A stretch of DNA of 64,000 nt from Branchipolynoe longqiensis (GCA_030323885.1 CM059197.1:32330209-32394208), one strand, 5' to 3'. Shown: positions 1 through 11,754, numbered from the stretch's first letter. Numbers and translations: made by a program. The notes: a model not told the origin generated them from the letters alone.

Positions 1-110
1 GTGAGTGGAGTAAAAAAAAAATCATAAAATACTTTGCTGTAGTTATATCGGTGGGTCGGTCCTAAGCATTGCTTATTCATATTATATCATGGTGCACCTT
101 TAATTTTACA
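1..110. repeat. Dispersed repeat, copy 1
   Basis: The first 110 bases recur with small changes at 26224-26330: the shared words are GAGTGGAGTAAAAA, ACTTTGCTGTAGTTATATCG and CCTAAGCATTGCTTATTCAT. The other copy carries a 17-base G run where this one has GGTGGGTCGG. The repeat may extend left of the window. No coding potential is seen and the class is unknown. Confidence 0.6.
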
Positions 111-149
111 TTACTAAAAGTGTATATCTATCATTTAATATATGACTAT

Positions 150-340
150 CCATGGAGAAAGAGAGGATGCCCTCATATCCGGTTCAAGGATACTATCAAG
201 AGAAACCTGAAGCTGAGAGACATTAGGACCAACTCGTGGACATCACTCTCACAGCAGAGAGATAAATAGAGAGTGGCGGTTAAGAAATGAAAGCAGTCTT
301 TATCGCATTGCGACCGACAGCATGATGATGATGATGATGA
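150..340 (+). mobile_element. LINE 3' end fragment with (GAT)n tail
   Basis: The translated segment WRKRGCPHIRFKDTIKRNLK is followed by a run of GATGATGAT. The same protein tail and tail repeat occur on the opposite strand at 51200-51615, so this is the extreme C-terminus of a non-LTR retrotransposon ORF2 plus its 3' tail. It is 5' truncated and carries an in-frame stop after QQRDK. The clade is not certain. Confidence 0.75.
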
Positions 341-1335
341 TCCATGGATACCAGTGGAACATGGGCAAAAGTGGAGACCTGAACTTTTGTGAGGACAAAT
401 GGGTATGCCTAGTAACACAGATAAGTGTGGTTGCTAGTGGAAAGTGTGGAGGAGAATATGAAATTCCTGCCATAAAGTAGGGCAGGGCGGGTGTTGTAGT
501 ATGTCTGCTCTGCCTTCCACCGTCTGAGGACATAGGAGCATGGAGCATGGAGACAGAACATCCTATATATGTGTATGTATATGTATTCATATATATTCCT
601 TTTTGTAAAAAAATTAATTAAAGTCAGGTTGTTTTTTTCTGAACCAATTGTGATTTTTCTAAATTATTTAGTTTTCTCAACTAAAATAAATTTGGGACTT
701 TTTGAAGTCATCCATGGAATAACTGGAATACCAAAAACTCAATCTGACAGTTTTAGAGCTTTACATAATATCTTTTAGAAGATTCATATGGATCATAATT
801 TATTTATAAAGGATAGTGTAAATTATTACTGGTTGATGCATCAAACTAGACATACTAATAATACCAAGTAGGTATAATAAAGTAGGTTGTTATCAACTAT
901 TTCAATAATGTTGTATAGTAATGTTAGGAAAACTACTCCCAGTTCGCTGCTTTATTCCTTATATAATTGAATAACCTTTTGGGAGCTTTGTAAACACATT
1001 AAAACCTAGAAGGAATATATGATCCATCAAATCATATCGGGTATTAGATAGCAATATCTAGTATTGAACAATCAGTGAAAATAAAGATTTAGGTCATTTT
1101 TGGTCGACTTTCAGATTATGGAAAAATTTAATTAATAAGTACCATACCTAAGTATTTCGTCAAGAAATGTTGGTAGTGAAATCTTAAATAATAGATACTA
1201 AGGAAATTTATTGGACTACATAAATTTGAACATTAATTTTCAAAAACCTCCAATTTAAAATCCTTCAAATTCTCCAGAATACATATGGCAATATGTCATC
1301 ATGAGAAGGGATAGCTTTGTTTAAAATGCTACTTA
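341..1335. other. AT-rich intronic or intergenic sequence
   Basis: No exon, repeat unit or RNA gene was recognised here. The short open frames at 300-778 have no recognisable motif and sit in AT-rich sequence. Confidence 0.5.
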
Positions 1336-1511
1336 CCGTATTCTCGCGGGTTAATCCCTGGTGTTTAGATTGGCAAATCACTGAAGTGGGGGGCTAGGGG
1401 GGGGGGGGGGCATTTACCCACACATGGGAATTTAAGGGGTGGGCGCTTACAAAATATTGGCCAAGTGGGCATTAACCCACACATGCGTGTTAATCCATGA
1501 GAACACGGTAA
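1336..1511. mobile_element. MITE family H, copy 1
   Basis: The ends are inverted repeats of the form ACCGTATTCTCGCGGGTTAA and its complement, with TA next to each end. The interior contains GGCAAATC, a long G run and several versions of GGGCGTTAACCCAC. Other copies are at 6275-6422, 16998-17126 and 47346-47508. It is a short non-autonomous DNA transposon of unknown superfamily. It sits about 60 bases downstream of the donor of exon 1574-1678. Confidence 0.75.
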
Positions 1512-1573
1512 TATTGGATTCGATGCATAGAAAAAAGCTCTGATGTTGATATTGGTACAAACAGTAAAGTCAC

Positions 1574-1678
1574 CTGGTCTCTGAGAGTGTCCCGCTCCTG
1601 TAGCGCTTCCGTCAGGGAAGAGTTTAGATCATCCAGCTCTGTCATAGATGAAGATTCTCGCTCTTCTAGGGCTACCAC
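1574..1678 (-). CDS. GCC2: GCC2-like golgin, exon (last in window)
   Basis: This 105-base, 35-codon exon runs from acceptor TTTTGAAAG to donor CAG/GTGACT, phase 0 at both ends. It encodes a heptad-rich segment beginning VVALEERESSSMTELDD and ending ERDTLRDQ, typical of a coiled coil. It is the most 3' exon of the gene visible here. Further coiled coil and the GRIP domain expected for this family should lie beyond the left edge of the window. Assignment to GCC2 rests on linkage to the upstream exons and a shared reading phase, not on this exon alone. Confidence 0.8.
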
Positions 1679-2440
1679 CTTTCAAAATACACAAGAAACA
1701 GTTAGGTTAAAACTAACAAACACATAATTTATATGGCTTAATGAATTACAAACTTATGGGAACCATATGCTGAACTGCATGACGGGAAGGTTCTATGTTG
1801 GAATCGTGAACTAAGCAATACAGCTAAATGAACAGAAGTATCTTTGAAAATAGCAGAAATGAAAATATTTCAGTTGAAAGTTAATTGATAAACGCATACC
1901 ATATCCAATGTACAATAATCTTAAATAGTCATAATGTACACAAGTACCGTATGAACTAAACCGAAATCCACACCCAAGAAATATCAATAGCTTCCCATAA
2001 ACTGCTGGTTTCTTTTAATTAATAAAAGGAAAAAGGTGTCGCTTTGTTTAATGATGCATCTTAACACATGCTATCTTAGTACACATCTATAAATTATTTA
2101 AACGGACACGTGAGATATAGAGTGTGCCATACAATTCGGAGTGCCCGAAACAGTTGCAGGTGTAGTTCAATTTCAGCTAAGTCCCACCCTATTCTCAGAA
2201 TTCTCTTCTTTACATTCCTCTAAAGAAAATCTTGTTAAGTTAAGAACTGAATAGCCGTCGCCACCCCTACCACTACTTTGAATAGTCCATAGAAAACCCT
2301 AATCATAGTGAATGCCAATATATTATTCTTTACCACAATTCACAGCAGATACTATTCGGTAATCAATAATCAAGGGCAGAGCCCACCTTCTTGAAATCAT
2401 GGTTTTGGGTAATTAATTGCGCCCCACATTCCTACTTAAA

Positions 2441-2776
2441 GCCGCATAGTTTGATGAAACCATACACTTTTGAAAACCAAGATTGTATTCGACATATCTA
2501 ACTTAGATACTGGTGAACTTAGTCAACCTTTGTCGCCACACAGAAGGGAATACTGAGTCAATTTAATAGAACCTGTTACTGCAAAAGCCTATGGTGTCAG
2601 AGTTTTGGCATGTTTGCCAAAATTATTTTTGCCTGTTTACACTTCAACTATCTCAAAAGTTAGCCATTTAAAATAAAAGTTACTTCAAGCCAAGGTAACG
2701 TAAATTATAACGATCAACCTACTATATTTATCTCAGAAAATGACAGAAGCTCAAAACCACCGGACTATGCAACTTT
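2441..2776. mobile_element. Palindromic MITE family E, copy a
   Basis: The ends are diverged forms of TTAAAGTTGCATAGTCCGATG and its complement CATCGGACTATGCAACTTTA. The middle contains TTTTGGCATG and inverted halves that pair across the element. This is the commonest repeat family in the window, with about fifteen full or partial copies. It is a non-autonomous inverted-repeat transposon of about 350 bases with no coding capacity. Confidence 0.85.
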
Positions 2777-2987
2777 AATAGACAGTGGCCGCTACATGAC
2801 GTGAAGATTAGTCAGCCCATATAGACTAATGAGATAACCCAGTTGGAGTTTCTATTTCATTAGTTTAACTCATTTTATCCTGAAGCTACTGCAGACGAGC
2901 TGCAGCCAGAAATGAAAAAGATTCCCCTTTTAGCCAAAGAAAATGAGCAATTTAAATCGTTATTCATTCTTGTGTGGGTTACCTTTA

Positions 2988-3342
2988 AGTTAAATTTGCA
3001 TAGTCCAATGGTTTTGAGTTCCCTTCACTTTTCTGAGATAAATATATTAAAATGATTGTTATAATCTACATTACTTGAAGTAACTTTGATCTTAAATGGC
3101 TATGTTTTGAAATATTTGAAGGGCTAGCACATAAAATTAGTTTTGGCAAGCATGCCAAAACTCCCAACACCTTAGGCTTCTGCAGTAACAGGTTCTATTA
3201 AATTGCCTCAGTATTCTCTTCTTTGTAGCAACAAATGTTTAATAAGTGCATCAGTATCTAAGTTAGATATGTAGAATCAAGTCTAGATAATTGTTTTGGT
3301 TTTGAAAATGTGATGCTTCATCAGACTATGCAACTTTAATTA
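2988..3342. mobile_element. Palindromic MITE family E, copy b
   Basis: It starts at TTAAATTTGCATAGTCCAATG and ends at CATCAGACTATGCAACTTTA. The interior has the family marks TCTGAGATAAATATATTAAA, AGTAACTT and a central GGCAAGCATGCC palindrome. It lies 200 bases from copy a, in the opposite order of half-elements. Confidence 0.85.
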
Positions 3343-3626
3343 AATACAAAGCTGCCAATGCGGTTGGGATATGCTAATAGCAAATGGCATCCCAGCAATG
3401 ATGAACTACCATTAGAATTCTATCTTGATTTCTTTGTTTAAAGTCACTATGACTACAATTATATATTGGATAAAATAGATAAAAGCACCACAAGGGCAAT
3501 ACCAGTCACTATATTGTAAGAGGTACGCCGGAAGACCATACACGCTTTACTCTAACTCAGGTTACAGTAGATTCTTGGCAGAATGGATAAGGCAAAGAAC
3601 AGTTTACAGTACTCCCCCTCCCCCCA

Positions 3627-3712
3627 AAAAAGACTGAAAGTTAGAGCAGTTTAGAGTATTCCAAAAGACTAAAATCTAGAGCAGCTTACAGTATTCCAAA
3701 AGACTAAAACCT
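3627..3712. repeat. Short tandem repeat, about 35-bp unit
   Basis: Two and a half copies of a unit containing AGAGCAGTTTAGAGTATTCC followed by AAAAGACTAAAA lie head to tail. It has no coding or structural assignment. Confidence 0.6.
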
Positions 3713-4882
3713 ATAAGACAACCACTGGTTTCATCATTATCCGATATGCTAGATCTTAGAAAGTTGAAGAAAATCGCACAGTAACCTATGATATTGCGCC
3801 TTCTCACAACACCGGTTTAGCAATGCGTTACGCAGATAAGCACTGCTGCCCTTCCCTCAAATTAATCCTACACAAAAAGTACCATGCAAACAAAACCATG
3901 CGAAGGGACCTAACTTCATAAATGTAAATTCAGTATGGTAGTGTGGCTTTTTAGAGCTGCATTGCAGTACAACGATACCCTCATATATCACTGTGGCCTT
4001 AGAAACTACCAGAAAGCAATTGAACACTTAAACAGAAAAGAAACATTGAAACCCAAAAGGACATGAATAAAACAAGACATTTGTGATCAATCACCCATGT
4101 AGTGTCACAGTCAGCTGTCTTTAAAAAATATCAAATTGTTTTGTAATAGTCTAGACATTACAGAACAAACTTGGTGTGCTGGTGGTAATGTACACCGGGT
4201 TGGTTAGTTATGATGCATAGTAGGAGTGTTTATACAATTAGTGTATGAATGAAAGGCGTAGACGTTACCTGGTAGCACAAACAATTTAAGTATACAAGAA
4301 ACACTGTTGCTAGTCTAAATCACAGTTCTCTCATCATTAGTGCATATATAAGCTACGTGCTGCAAGTTATGAATCTTATCTACTGTACTTATGCATACAT
4401 ACAAAATATTGTCCTATATATATGACATAATTTACGAAAAGGAATCTGTTAATGTACACAATCTTTGGGTATGAATTAGCATCTAAAGATTCCATACTAT
4501 TTATTTTAATCAACAATTTGTGAAGGAACTGTCAAACTTCACGTCATTCAAGCGCATGTTAATTACTTTCACTGACAATGTCAAACTTCTGGAGTGTAAT
4601 TTCATTGTGAACAAAATAAGTTCGATTCCTTCTTAATTATGTCAAATAGGAGACAAATGCGGCATTGGATCTGTCAAAATAAGCTGTTAAGAACTAGAGT
4701 GTCAATATGTTAGTTTCCTTTTCATATGTTCATCTAAATAAGGTCTCTGGACCAGCAAACTTCCACACTGCCCTAATAGGGACCTACGTGAAAATTCATT
4801 CCCCAGGTGGCAGCACATGCTGTCCGACTATGAGTAGTATATATACAGATAAGGCTCTCTAACAGGCAACTCAGATTTATTT

Positions 4883-5094
4883 CATTCCCTAAGTGTATTT
4901 ATATTATATATATATTTTTATGAGCCCACCTATCCTCGGAAAATCCTCATTGGATAGGTGCCCAAGGGCCGCATCTCGATCCTTTGACCTCGTGCACCGG
5001 GTACCTCCGTATCCCCAGATTTACCTTGCGACCGGCACCAAAAGGCTTTGATCTTAGCCAAAAGGCCGAGAAGCGACCATTCACTACGTGTATT
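4883..5094 (-). mobile_element. U2 snRNA-headed retroposon with target duplication
   Basis: Read on the minus strand, the element starts at about 5077. Bases 5076-5048 match the first 29 nt of U2 snRNA after its initial A (TCGCTTCTCGGCC through TAAGATCAA). The remaining 150 bases do not resemble the rest of U2. They contain AAGGTAAATCTGGG, a possible stem around GGATAGGTG/CACCTATCC, and an AT-rich 3' tail. Imperfect 17-bp direct repeats flank the unit (4883-4899 and 5078-5094, two mismatches), as expected for LINE-mediated retroposition. It is either a chimeric U2 retropseudogene or a member of a SINE family with an snRNA-derived head. One copy is seen in the window. Confidence 0.7.
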
Positions 5095-5988
5095 GAATTA
5101 GAGCTAATTGGTGTGCTGACTGTTAATACAACTAGTCCTTGAATTATAACAAAAGGATTGAAAATGGGAGGGGTGTTGACTCGACTGATACGACATGGGT
5201 GGTTGATTAGACGAACATTTCTGGAAGCAATTCATTAAGCATAAATGTGAGTTGACTACAACTAGACATGACGGCGACACATGAGGCAGTCTGTCAGTCA
5301 GTCAGAGCAGGAGCCACACACGGACCTCTCAACATGTTAGTACACAATCAATGCACCAGGTGGCCAGGGCCTGCCAATCAATTTGAAGACAAGCATTAGG
5401 CGCGCTCGACCTGACCGCAGTCTAGAGAAGTCATGTCGCTTGTTTCGATCAAAACACCGGCCTATGAGCTATCACAAGTAGTTTGATCAGCGAAAGGGAA
5501 TACAACCTAAACACTGCCTATGAGTATGAAAGCACAAGTTGATCAAGGTGTTCCAATGGAGTCCGCCACAATCATGCATGTGAATGAACCAAATATGATC
5601 CATCAATCTGACAATTACTTTTTTTCTCTCTTTTTTTTGGGGGGTAAGAAAGTACAAATTCAGGTTTTGTTTTTGAATATAAATTTTAAAAGCCTCATAA
5701 AGATAGCATACAGTAATTACCAGTGTATAATGCGCATCATGTATGTATACTAGAACCTCCCCCCCCCCAACAAAATGGCATCCTTCTTTCCTACTCGCCA
5801 CCCAGAATGCAGTGCGATATGGTTTGATAGTCTTTATAGGATATATCATTCAAACCGGGATGGAGGTCCATAAGCAAATAATCATATATACTACTATTCT
5901 ATTTTAGAACACTGCAATTCACAGCTGAGAGAAAAATCAGTGGAAAATGTAAGGAACCCTTACAGACAAAAGAAAACTACATATATAC

Positions 5989-6166
5989 AGTAAAACCTCT
6001 CTAAATCAACCGACCATGGGACTGACTTTAAGTGGTCCATTTAGGGAGGTGGTCGGTTTAGAGAGGTAGAATATCCTTACAATGGAATTGTTGGGACCCA
6101 AATATAGCAATCGATATAGGGGAGTGGTTGATCTGTGGAGGGGTCGGTATAGAGAGGTTTCACAGT
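5989..6166. mobile_element. Pogo/Tc1-type MITE family G, copy 1
   Basis: It begins TACAGTAAAACCTCTCTAAA and ends with the complement AGAGAGGTTTCACAGTG. The interior reads ACCGACCA and GGTCGGTTTAGAGAGG on the two arms. The CAGTAAAACCTCT end next to TA is typical of pogo-like Tc1/mariner MITEs. Other copies are at 13039-13460 and 42911-43092. Confidence 0.75.
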
Positions 6167-6187
6167 GTGTGTATATATATATATATA

Positions 6188-6505
6188 TAAAGCCTTGCAA
6201 AGAAAGGTATTGAAGAATGCATCTAGCTATAGATAAATAAATATATATATATATACATACACACACACACGCCATATTCTCTCGGGTGAATATGTGTGGG
6301 TTAACGCCCACTTCCCACCGTGCCCAAATTGTTCGTAAATGCCCACATCTTAAACGCCCATCCTGCACTTCAATGATTTGCCAATTTAAACGCCCAGGGC
6401 GTTAACCCACAAGAATACGGTACATGTGTGTGTGTGCGTATATATATTTATTTATCTATAGCTAGATGCATTCTTCAATACCTCTCTTTGCAAGGCTTTA
6501 TTTTT
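6188..6505. repeat. Long inverted repeat enclosing a MITE H copy
   Basis: The left arm (about 6188-6262) reads AAAGCCTTGCAAAGAAAGG then ATTGAAGAATGCATCTAGC. The right arm (about 6425-6503) is its near-exact complement. The arms continue into TA and CA/TG microsatellites. The loop holds a MITE family H copy at 6275-6422. A third copy of the arm lies alone at 8335-8405, so the arm is itself a dispersed repeat. Confidence 0.8.
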
Positions 6506-6898
6506 TTTGCTCTATGTAATATATATATACTTGAGGCAACATTTTAAGTCCACAAGAGCGCATAATAGACCGGCAATTACTGTAGGTGAGTATAGGCGCG
6601 TTTACTTTTAGCAAATTGCTCAGCCACAGCCAGTCCTGCCCGCTGCACATTGCTGGCAGCGTGCCAAGAACCCGGCCAGCGGCAATGCGCACCACCTGGT
6701 GGACTGCGGCGGTACTAACGAGGCGAGGTCCCGCGCAGCATCGCGCGCAGCCTACCGCATCCGGCACAGCTTATGTTCATTGATTGTTGTGTAAAGTCAA
6801 GCAGGGAAACTGATTAACTGACCGAGCCAGAGAAGCAAGCTTTTATTTTACTACACAAGGTGTGTCTTTTGTGCATCTTTACCTGTTGGGAATCTTAC

Positions 6899-6907
6899 CT
6901 TCTGTTT
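6899..6907 (-). CDS. GCC2: Candidate 9-nt microexon of the GCC2-like gene
   Basis: On the minus strand a pyrimidine run and TTTCAACAG precede AAACAGAAG, which is followed directly by donor GTAAGATTCC. The 9 bases would add Lys-Gln-Lys in phase 0 between the flanking phase-0 coiled-coil exons. Both splice sites are good and the residues suit a coiled coil. Without transcript data it could equally be a chance pair of splice-like words. Confidence 0.3.
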
Positions 6908-8334
6908 CTGTTGAAACAAAAAAAAGTTCATAGCACCTGCGTTGATTAATCTTGGCCAGCTAAAACTTAAAAATTAAACAAAATAAGAAATGCCTACCAC
7001 TCAAAATTGTTCTCATATTTGGGAGAAACTTGAATGAGAATTGTCTGAAATTTGTTGAAGGATGATGAAAAAAATAGATCTGCCTATTGTCGCCATAAAT
7101 TTGTTGCTTATCTTGTTTGTCTACCAGAACCACGTTTTCATTTTAATGACGGATACAAAATAACGATACACACAAACAAAGATGATACAAAATGACATTT
7201 GTGTAAATAGTAGTTTGTCATTGCATGCCATCAAACCGATAATAAAGTGTGTAAAAATGTATTTAAAAAGATATACAGATTAATTATTTCCATGGATCTA
7301 AATAATACTGAAATTAAAGTGCTCGGGTAATTTAAAGATGCTTTGTTGTTTTCTATTGCTAACTTGATTTTTCAAGTGTAGACACAAATGTTTGTTTTGA
7401 ATGGCCTCTGAAAAATATGTTTTGTTGTTGATGGGGTAGAAAGCATTCAAGCAGAACATGACAGGTATAGGAGACATACAGAACTGCACTGAGCATACTG
7501 AAGTTATTACTGTAACAAATGGCTGGAACACACATACCTATTGACATTGTCCAAAACACAAATAATGAACATATTCAATGCCATGCCTTCTAATCAACTG
7601 GTAGTACATGTGCTGCCTCAATTAAGGCAGGAGATATACGTGGTTGATGACTTTCCTCACTATTGCCACTATTATTCCAACATTTAAAAAAACAAGTTTC
7701 AGTTTCAGTATATTTGGGTGCATAGAAATTCCAGCTGCAAGAATCTCGCAAGTGGTAATGTATGTGAGAATGTGGATGTGGGTTAGGGGGGGGGGGGTTG
7801 TGGCGCCCCCTAGCTAACAGGACATGTGGCAGCAGCGACAAGGGAGCCAGTTCCGGATAGTGGCAACTCACGGAACAAACCAGGCAGCAACGCTTCAATC
7901 GTAAAATTATAAGCATATTAAAATATACAACACAAAAGCGTACGTGTATGTGTATGTGTATGTAAAATTTAGGTCACATGCCTGTTTAGAAACTGCAGCT
8001 ATTTTGTGTGTGTTAGCATTCACTAATTTGCATTGCACATTGCATCTAGCAGGGACGAATCGTCTCAACACAGAAAAATTGGAAATCTGACTTTTGGTGA
8101 TTTTGATAGTGCCTCTGATGGGGAAATACATATATGACTAAGAAAATAAATAGAAAATCCGGCGAAAATCTGAAATTTCTCATCCTTGATCCAGATATCT
8201 AAATAAAATTCAAAATGCTATATGTATCGCTGTGTGGTGTGTTTTGGTAACGAATTATCAATTTAGAATTCAAAGTGGACAATGGGCAAATAACCATGAA
8301 TGTGATAATACATTTACAACCAACTTTCATTTAA

Positions 8335-8405
8335 AGGCTTTATTTATCTATAGCTAGATGCCTTCTTCAATACCTTTCTTTGCAAGGCTTTTTTTTTTTT
8401 TTGCT
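8335..8405. repeat. Third copy of the 6.2-kb inverted-repeat arm
   Basis: The sequence reads TTTATCTATAGCTAGATGCC, TTCTTCAATACC and TTTGCAAGGC, then a T run and GCTCTATGTAATAT. It matches the right arm at 6435-6520 closely, including the T run and the GCTCTATGTAATAT flank. Confidence 0.75.
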
Positions 8406-8967
8406 CTATGTAATATTTATATTTGTGGATAATTTAAAGTTACTCCACAAATGGGGCCACATGTGTACTTTGCCACTGCCATTAGATTGGAAGATTAAAA
8501 TTGATATGAGTCAGGTAATTCATATATGAATTTCTATAACATAAATAGATATATACCTATACATAGATACATCTATATAAAAACTAGGTTAATGCAATCA
8601 TAGTTATAAATCGTAAACTTTAAATTAATTATAAACTTTCAAAAGGAATATTTTATATCGGGACTTAATGGTGATATCGAAGTTATGAGTTATTTGCACA
8701 CAAATCTTAACCATATTTACCTGTATTACTTTATTACTAAGGCGAAAAAACTAATTCAGATAACTTTGTGGGAGGTTTGGCTTGCAAATTCAGTAAATTA
8801 GTATGAAAGAACATCAAACGAAAAGTCACTTAATAAGGATAAACAAGCTCTAGCTGCATGAGCCTTCACCATGTTGTCATTTACTCGCATAAACAGCGCA
8901 TGAGTACAGCCAGAAGAAGAGCAATATGTTGGGGTATGCAGCGACAGTCAAAAAGCATACCAAAACG

Positions 8968-9364
8968 TAGATAAAGGATTCACCCGGTACTCGCAGTACA
9001 CTGGTGAATACCAACGTAGTCTAAATACGGGCGAAAATAGCTTTAGTATGGAACAGGACGTACAATGCCTGGCTCCAGTGTCAAATGGTTACTTATATCG
9101 GCACAGAGTTGGTGAAATGGGAGAGAATGCAAAAATCCAAGATGGCGGCCATAGAACGCCGTCAATTTCAATTTTAAATCGCATTAGATTAGCCATTTTA
9201 TTATATTTTTCAACTCAAAGGTAGCAGGTAAATATGAAGACATCTACAAAGAATAAATGTTGCTGTGAAATTAGGCTCTCATTTCATTAACCCGCTTTTT
9301 CGACCGTTTTTATATAGGGTTGGTATTCACCCGTGTACTACAAGTACCGGGTGAATCTTTTATC
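8968..9364. mobile_element. MITE family I
   Basis: The terminal inverted repeats are about 45 bases long. The left arm contains GATTCACCCGGTACTCG and GGTGAATACCAACG. The right arm contains GGTTGGTATTCACCCG and AAGTACCGGGTGAATC. Isolated partial ends recur at 23938-23975, and a related small palindrome lies at 24222-24298. The interior is AT-rich without an open frame. Confidence 0.7.
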
Positions 9365-9759
9365 TAACCAAAACGAGGCTCAAAGCAGCATTACTCTTAC
9401 ACTGCAGGTAGATAGCCTCAGGAACAAACAATGAAAACATCCTGAACTATACAAACTCACTTAAAATCACCGAATCTCTTTACAAATATAAACTGCTGCA
9501 TACAAATTTCAATGATCCCAAAGAAAGAAGGACAATTTTGTTGGGGTGGGAGTGGGGGTTTCTACAATTAAAAAGCTGCTCTTTTTTGCGCTTAAATTTA
9601 AATCTCCGAAGGTAATTTAGCTGCTGTGACAAGTGCTTGAGACAGGGTTGGGAAGTTGTGCACATAGAAGTAGTCGTTAATTCTAATGCTTAATCTGGAA
9701 ATGATGTGACACAGTGGAACAAGCTGCAAATCACAGTTCTATTTCTTTTCTGGTTACAT

Positions 9760-9975
9760 TCATTACGTAAGCAAGGGAGATTTCAATCTAGGACAATTGG
9801 TATTCCTCAGTCCACTATTCCTTGCCCTATCATACATAGTAAGGCCAAGTGCCAGGCTTTGGAGCAACAAGTATTAATTTTTAGGTAATTGGTTTTCTTG
9901 AGTTGGGGTTTCTTACTCACGATACAACCAGCCACACGGGAAGCAAGCATTCAACTAATTTGGTCAGCCTGTGTG
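9760..9975 (-). mobile_element. Diverged tRNA-derived SINE
   Basis: It holds the minus-strand words GCCAAGTGCCAGGCTTTGG, AACAAGTATTAATTTTTAGG and a degenerate tRNA-like head around CCACACGGGAAGC. The left part (GGGAGATTTCAATC, TTCCTCAGTCCACT) is the body of the second SINE type seen at 20468-20705. It is strongly diverged. Confidence 0.6.
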
Positions 9976-10147
9976 CTTTTCTTATTAGGCCTCAATTTGA
10001 ATTTTTTATTTATTTAAGAGATAACTGTATAAACAATTACAGCTATTTGTAAAAGGCAACTACAATATCAGCTTAGCATTTCCGAGTTGACAATTGCTTC
10101 TTGAGCAATGACAACACTGGGGACCAGTGCCTGTCCAAATTGCCTTA

Positions 10148-10502
10148 AAGCTGCATAGTCCGATGAAAACAACAACTCTTCAAAAGCTAAACAATTATCT
10201 AGAATTGAGCTTACATATCTAACTTAGATACTGGTGCCCTTATTAAACATTTGCCGCCATATAGAAGGGAATACTGAGGCAATTTAATAGAACCCGTTAC
10301 TGCAGAAGCCTATGATGTCATAGTTTTGGCATGCATGCCAAAATTAATTTAGAATGTTTACATCGCCGATATTTTAAAAGTTAGCCATTTAAAATAAAAG
10401 TTACATCAAATAAAGTAAGGTAGATAGATTACAGCATTCAACCTAATAAATTTATCTCAGAAAATGACAAAAACTCAAAACCATCGGACTATGCCACTTT
10501 AA
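10148..10502. mobile_element. Palindromic MITE family E, copy c
   Basis: It runs from AAAGCTGCATAGTCCGATG to CCATCGGACTATGCCACTTT, with the family centre GGCATGCATGCC. It is about 350 bases and near full length. Confidence 0.85.
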
Positions 10503-10853
10503 GTAACTCATCTGAGAACCGCTCAGTTGGACTCGACTAATGCTCCTACTTTCCATGTTACAACCAAAAACAATATCCACTGTCTAACAGCAATAACCGC
10601 CCTGCCTTCAAAGTGGGAACCATTCTTACAATGTGATCAGAATCTCAGCGGCCAGAGTTGTTTTTGATGAAATCTGCTGAATAAATTTGATATAAATACC
10701 AATACCAAAACCAAATTAAAGATATTGGAAAACAAACAAAAGGAATTCTAGGTAGGATCTTTCATTGGACACACTAAACAATTAAAGAATTTAACATGGG
10801 GAACTAGCTTGTATAAAATGGCTACTTGAGTCTGAGAAGCAAACATGGCTTAC

Positions 10854-11006
10854 ATCTGTCTCCAGGCGATCGCGGTCATCCTTTAACATTTCCATGAGCC
10901 GCTCCCAGTCACTGAGCTTCTCACCCGCTGCCCTCATCTGCTCATGAGCTGCTCGTAACCCACTCTCGAGCTGCTCGACTCGCGAAGAAGTCTCCTTTCG
11001 AGACTC
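10854..11006 (-). CDS. GCC2: GCC2-like golgin, exon
   Basis: This 153-base (51-codon) exon runs from acceptor ATGTTGTGCAG to donor GAT/GTAAGCC, phase 0 at both ends. It encodes a charged coiled coil starting ESRKETSSRVEQLESGL and ending DDRDRLETD. It follows the large 717-base exon in the gene. The product family is a long rod-shaped tether on trans-Golgi membranes that captures transport vesicles; this stretch is part of the rod. Confidence 0.88.
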
Positions 11007-11754
11007 CTGCACAACATAATCAAAGTTTCGCTCTCAGTTCAGCAAATGTGGTGGTTTTGCCATGAGATGGGTGATACTGGAAGGCCGGCGGGTAGGAAGT
11101 ATTTACCAACAATCATAGCTGTAGCTACTGCAACCACTGTTCCACTACAACCTTTGTACACAGAGTTGAAAGTGGTCTTGGGAGGAAAAAATTAATAAAA
11201 TAAAATCGGAAATTGACGGCGAGGTGGCGATAATAAAGTCACAACACTGAGAGAACATTCTCAAAGCAGAGTATGTAGCTAACACCAGCAGATTCAAATT
11301 CACTGCTGCACATGATAAAACTGAACAGAGCATTCTCACCACATCTAGTGGGCCCTGATGGTGGAGTCTCCGACTTGGCCTGCGCATACAGCTCAAACTA
11401 ATGACTAATAACTCAACTCTAATGTGTGGATATACACATAGCGCTAAGACTACGTATATTATTACTAGGAGACTAGAGTATGAAACGTGACTTCTGGAAA
11501 CTTTCCACAGAAAAGAAAAAAAGAAAGAACCATCAATAATATACACTCCAAAATATTGCTTTAGCAGCATAAATCAGCAAAAAAATACTAAAATATAAAT
11601 AACAGCAACAATAAAGCTAAAATTCTGATAAACTACACGATTCTTCGACAAGTTTCTAACCGGCGTATTGATTTCCACACAGTGGCCAGCTTCATGGAAT
11701 TAAAAATAAAAGCTTGCGGTGGAACATTTCAATTCCTCAAGTGACTTTACTCAC

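Larger units (their letters stand above)
1679..10853 (-). other. Large intron of the GCC2-like gene
   Basis: About 9.2 kb separate two phase-0 coiled-coil exons. The interval is AT-rich and holds palindromic MITEs, the U2-like retroposon, an inverted repeat pair, a SINE and one candidate 9-base microexon. No other exon could be placed with a good acceptor and donor. The stretches 3345-4880 and 7000-8330 hold nothing recognisable apart from a short direct repeat at 3627-3712. Confidence 0.6.

Noticed and set aside
4900..5077. A spliced-leader RNA gene
   Set aside because: AAG/GTAAAT and a weak Sm-like word are present, but the 29-nt U2 identity and flanking direct repeats fit a retroposed U2-headed sequence better. 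No tandem copies are seen.
7359..7559. A golgin exon ending at AATAG/GTATGT on the minus strand
   Set aside because: The donor is strong, but no acceptor and no coiled-coil reading precede it.
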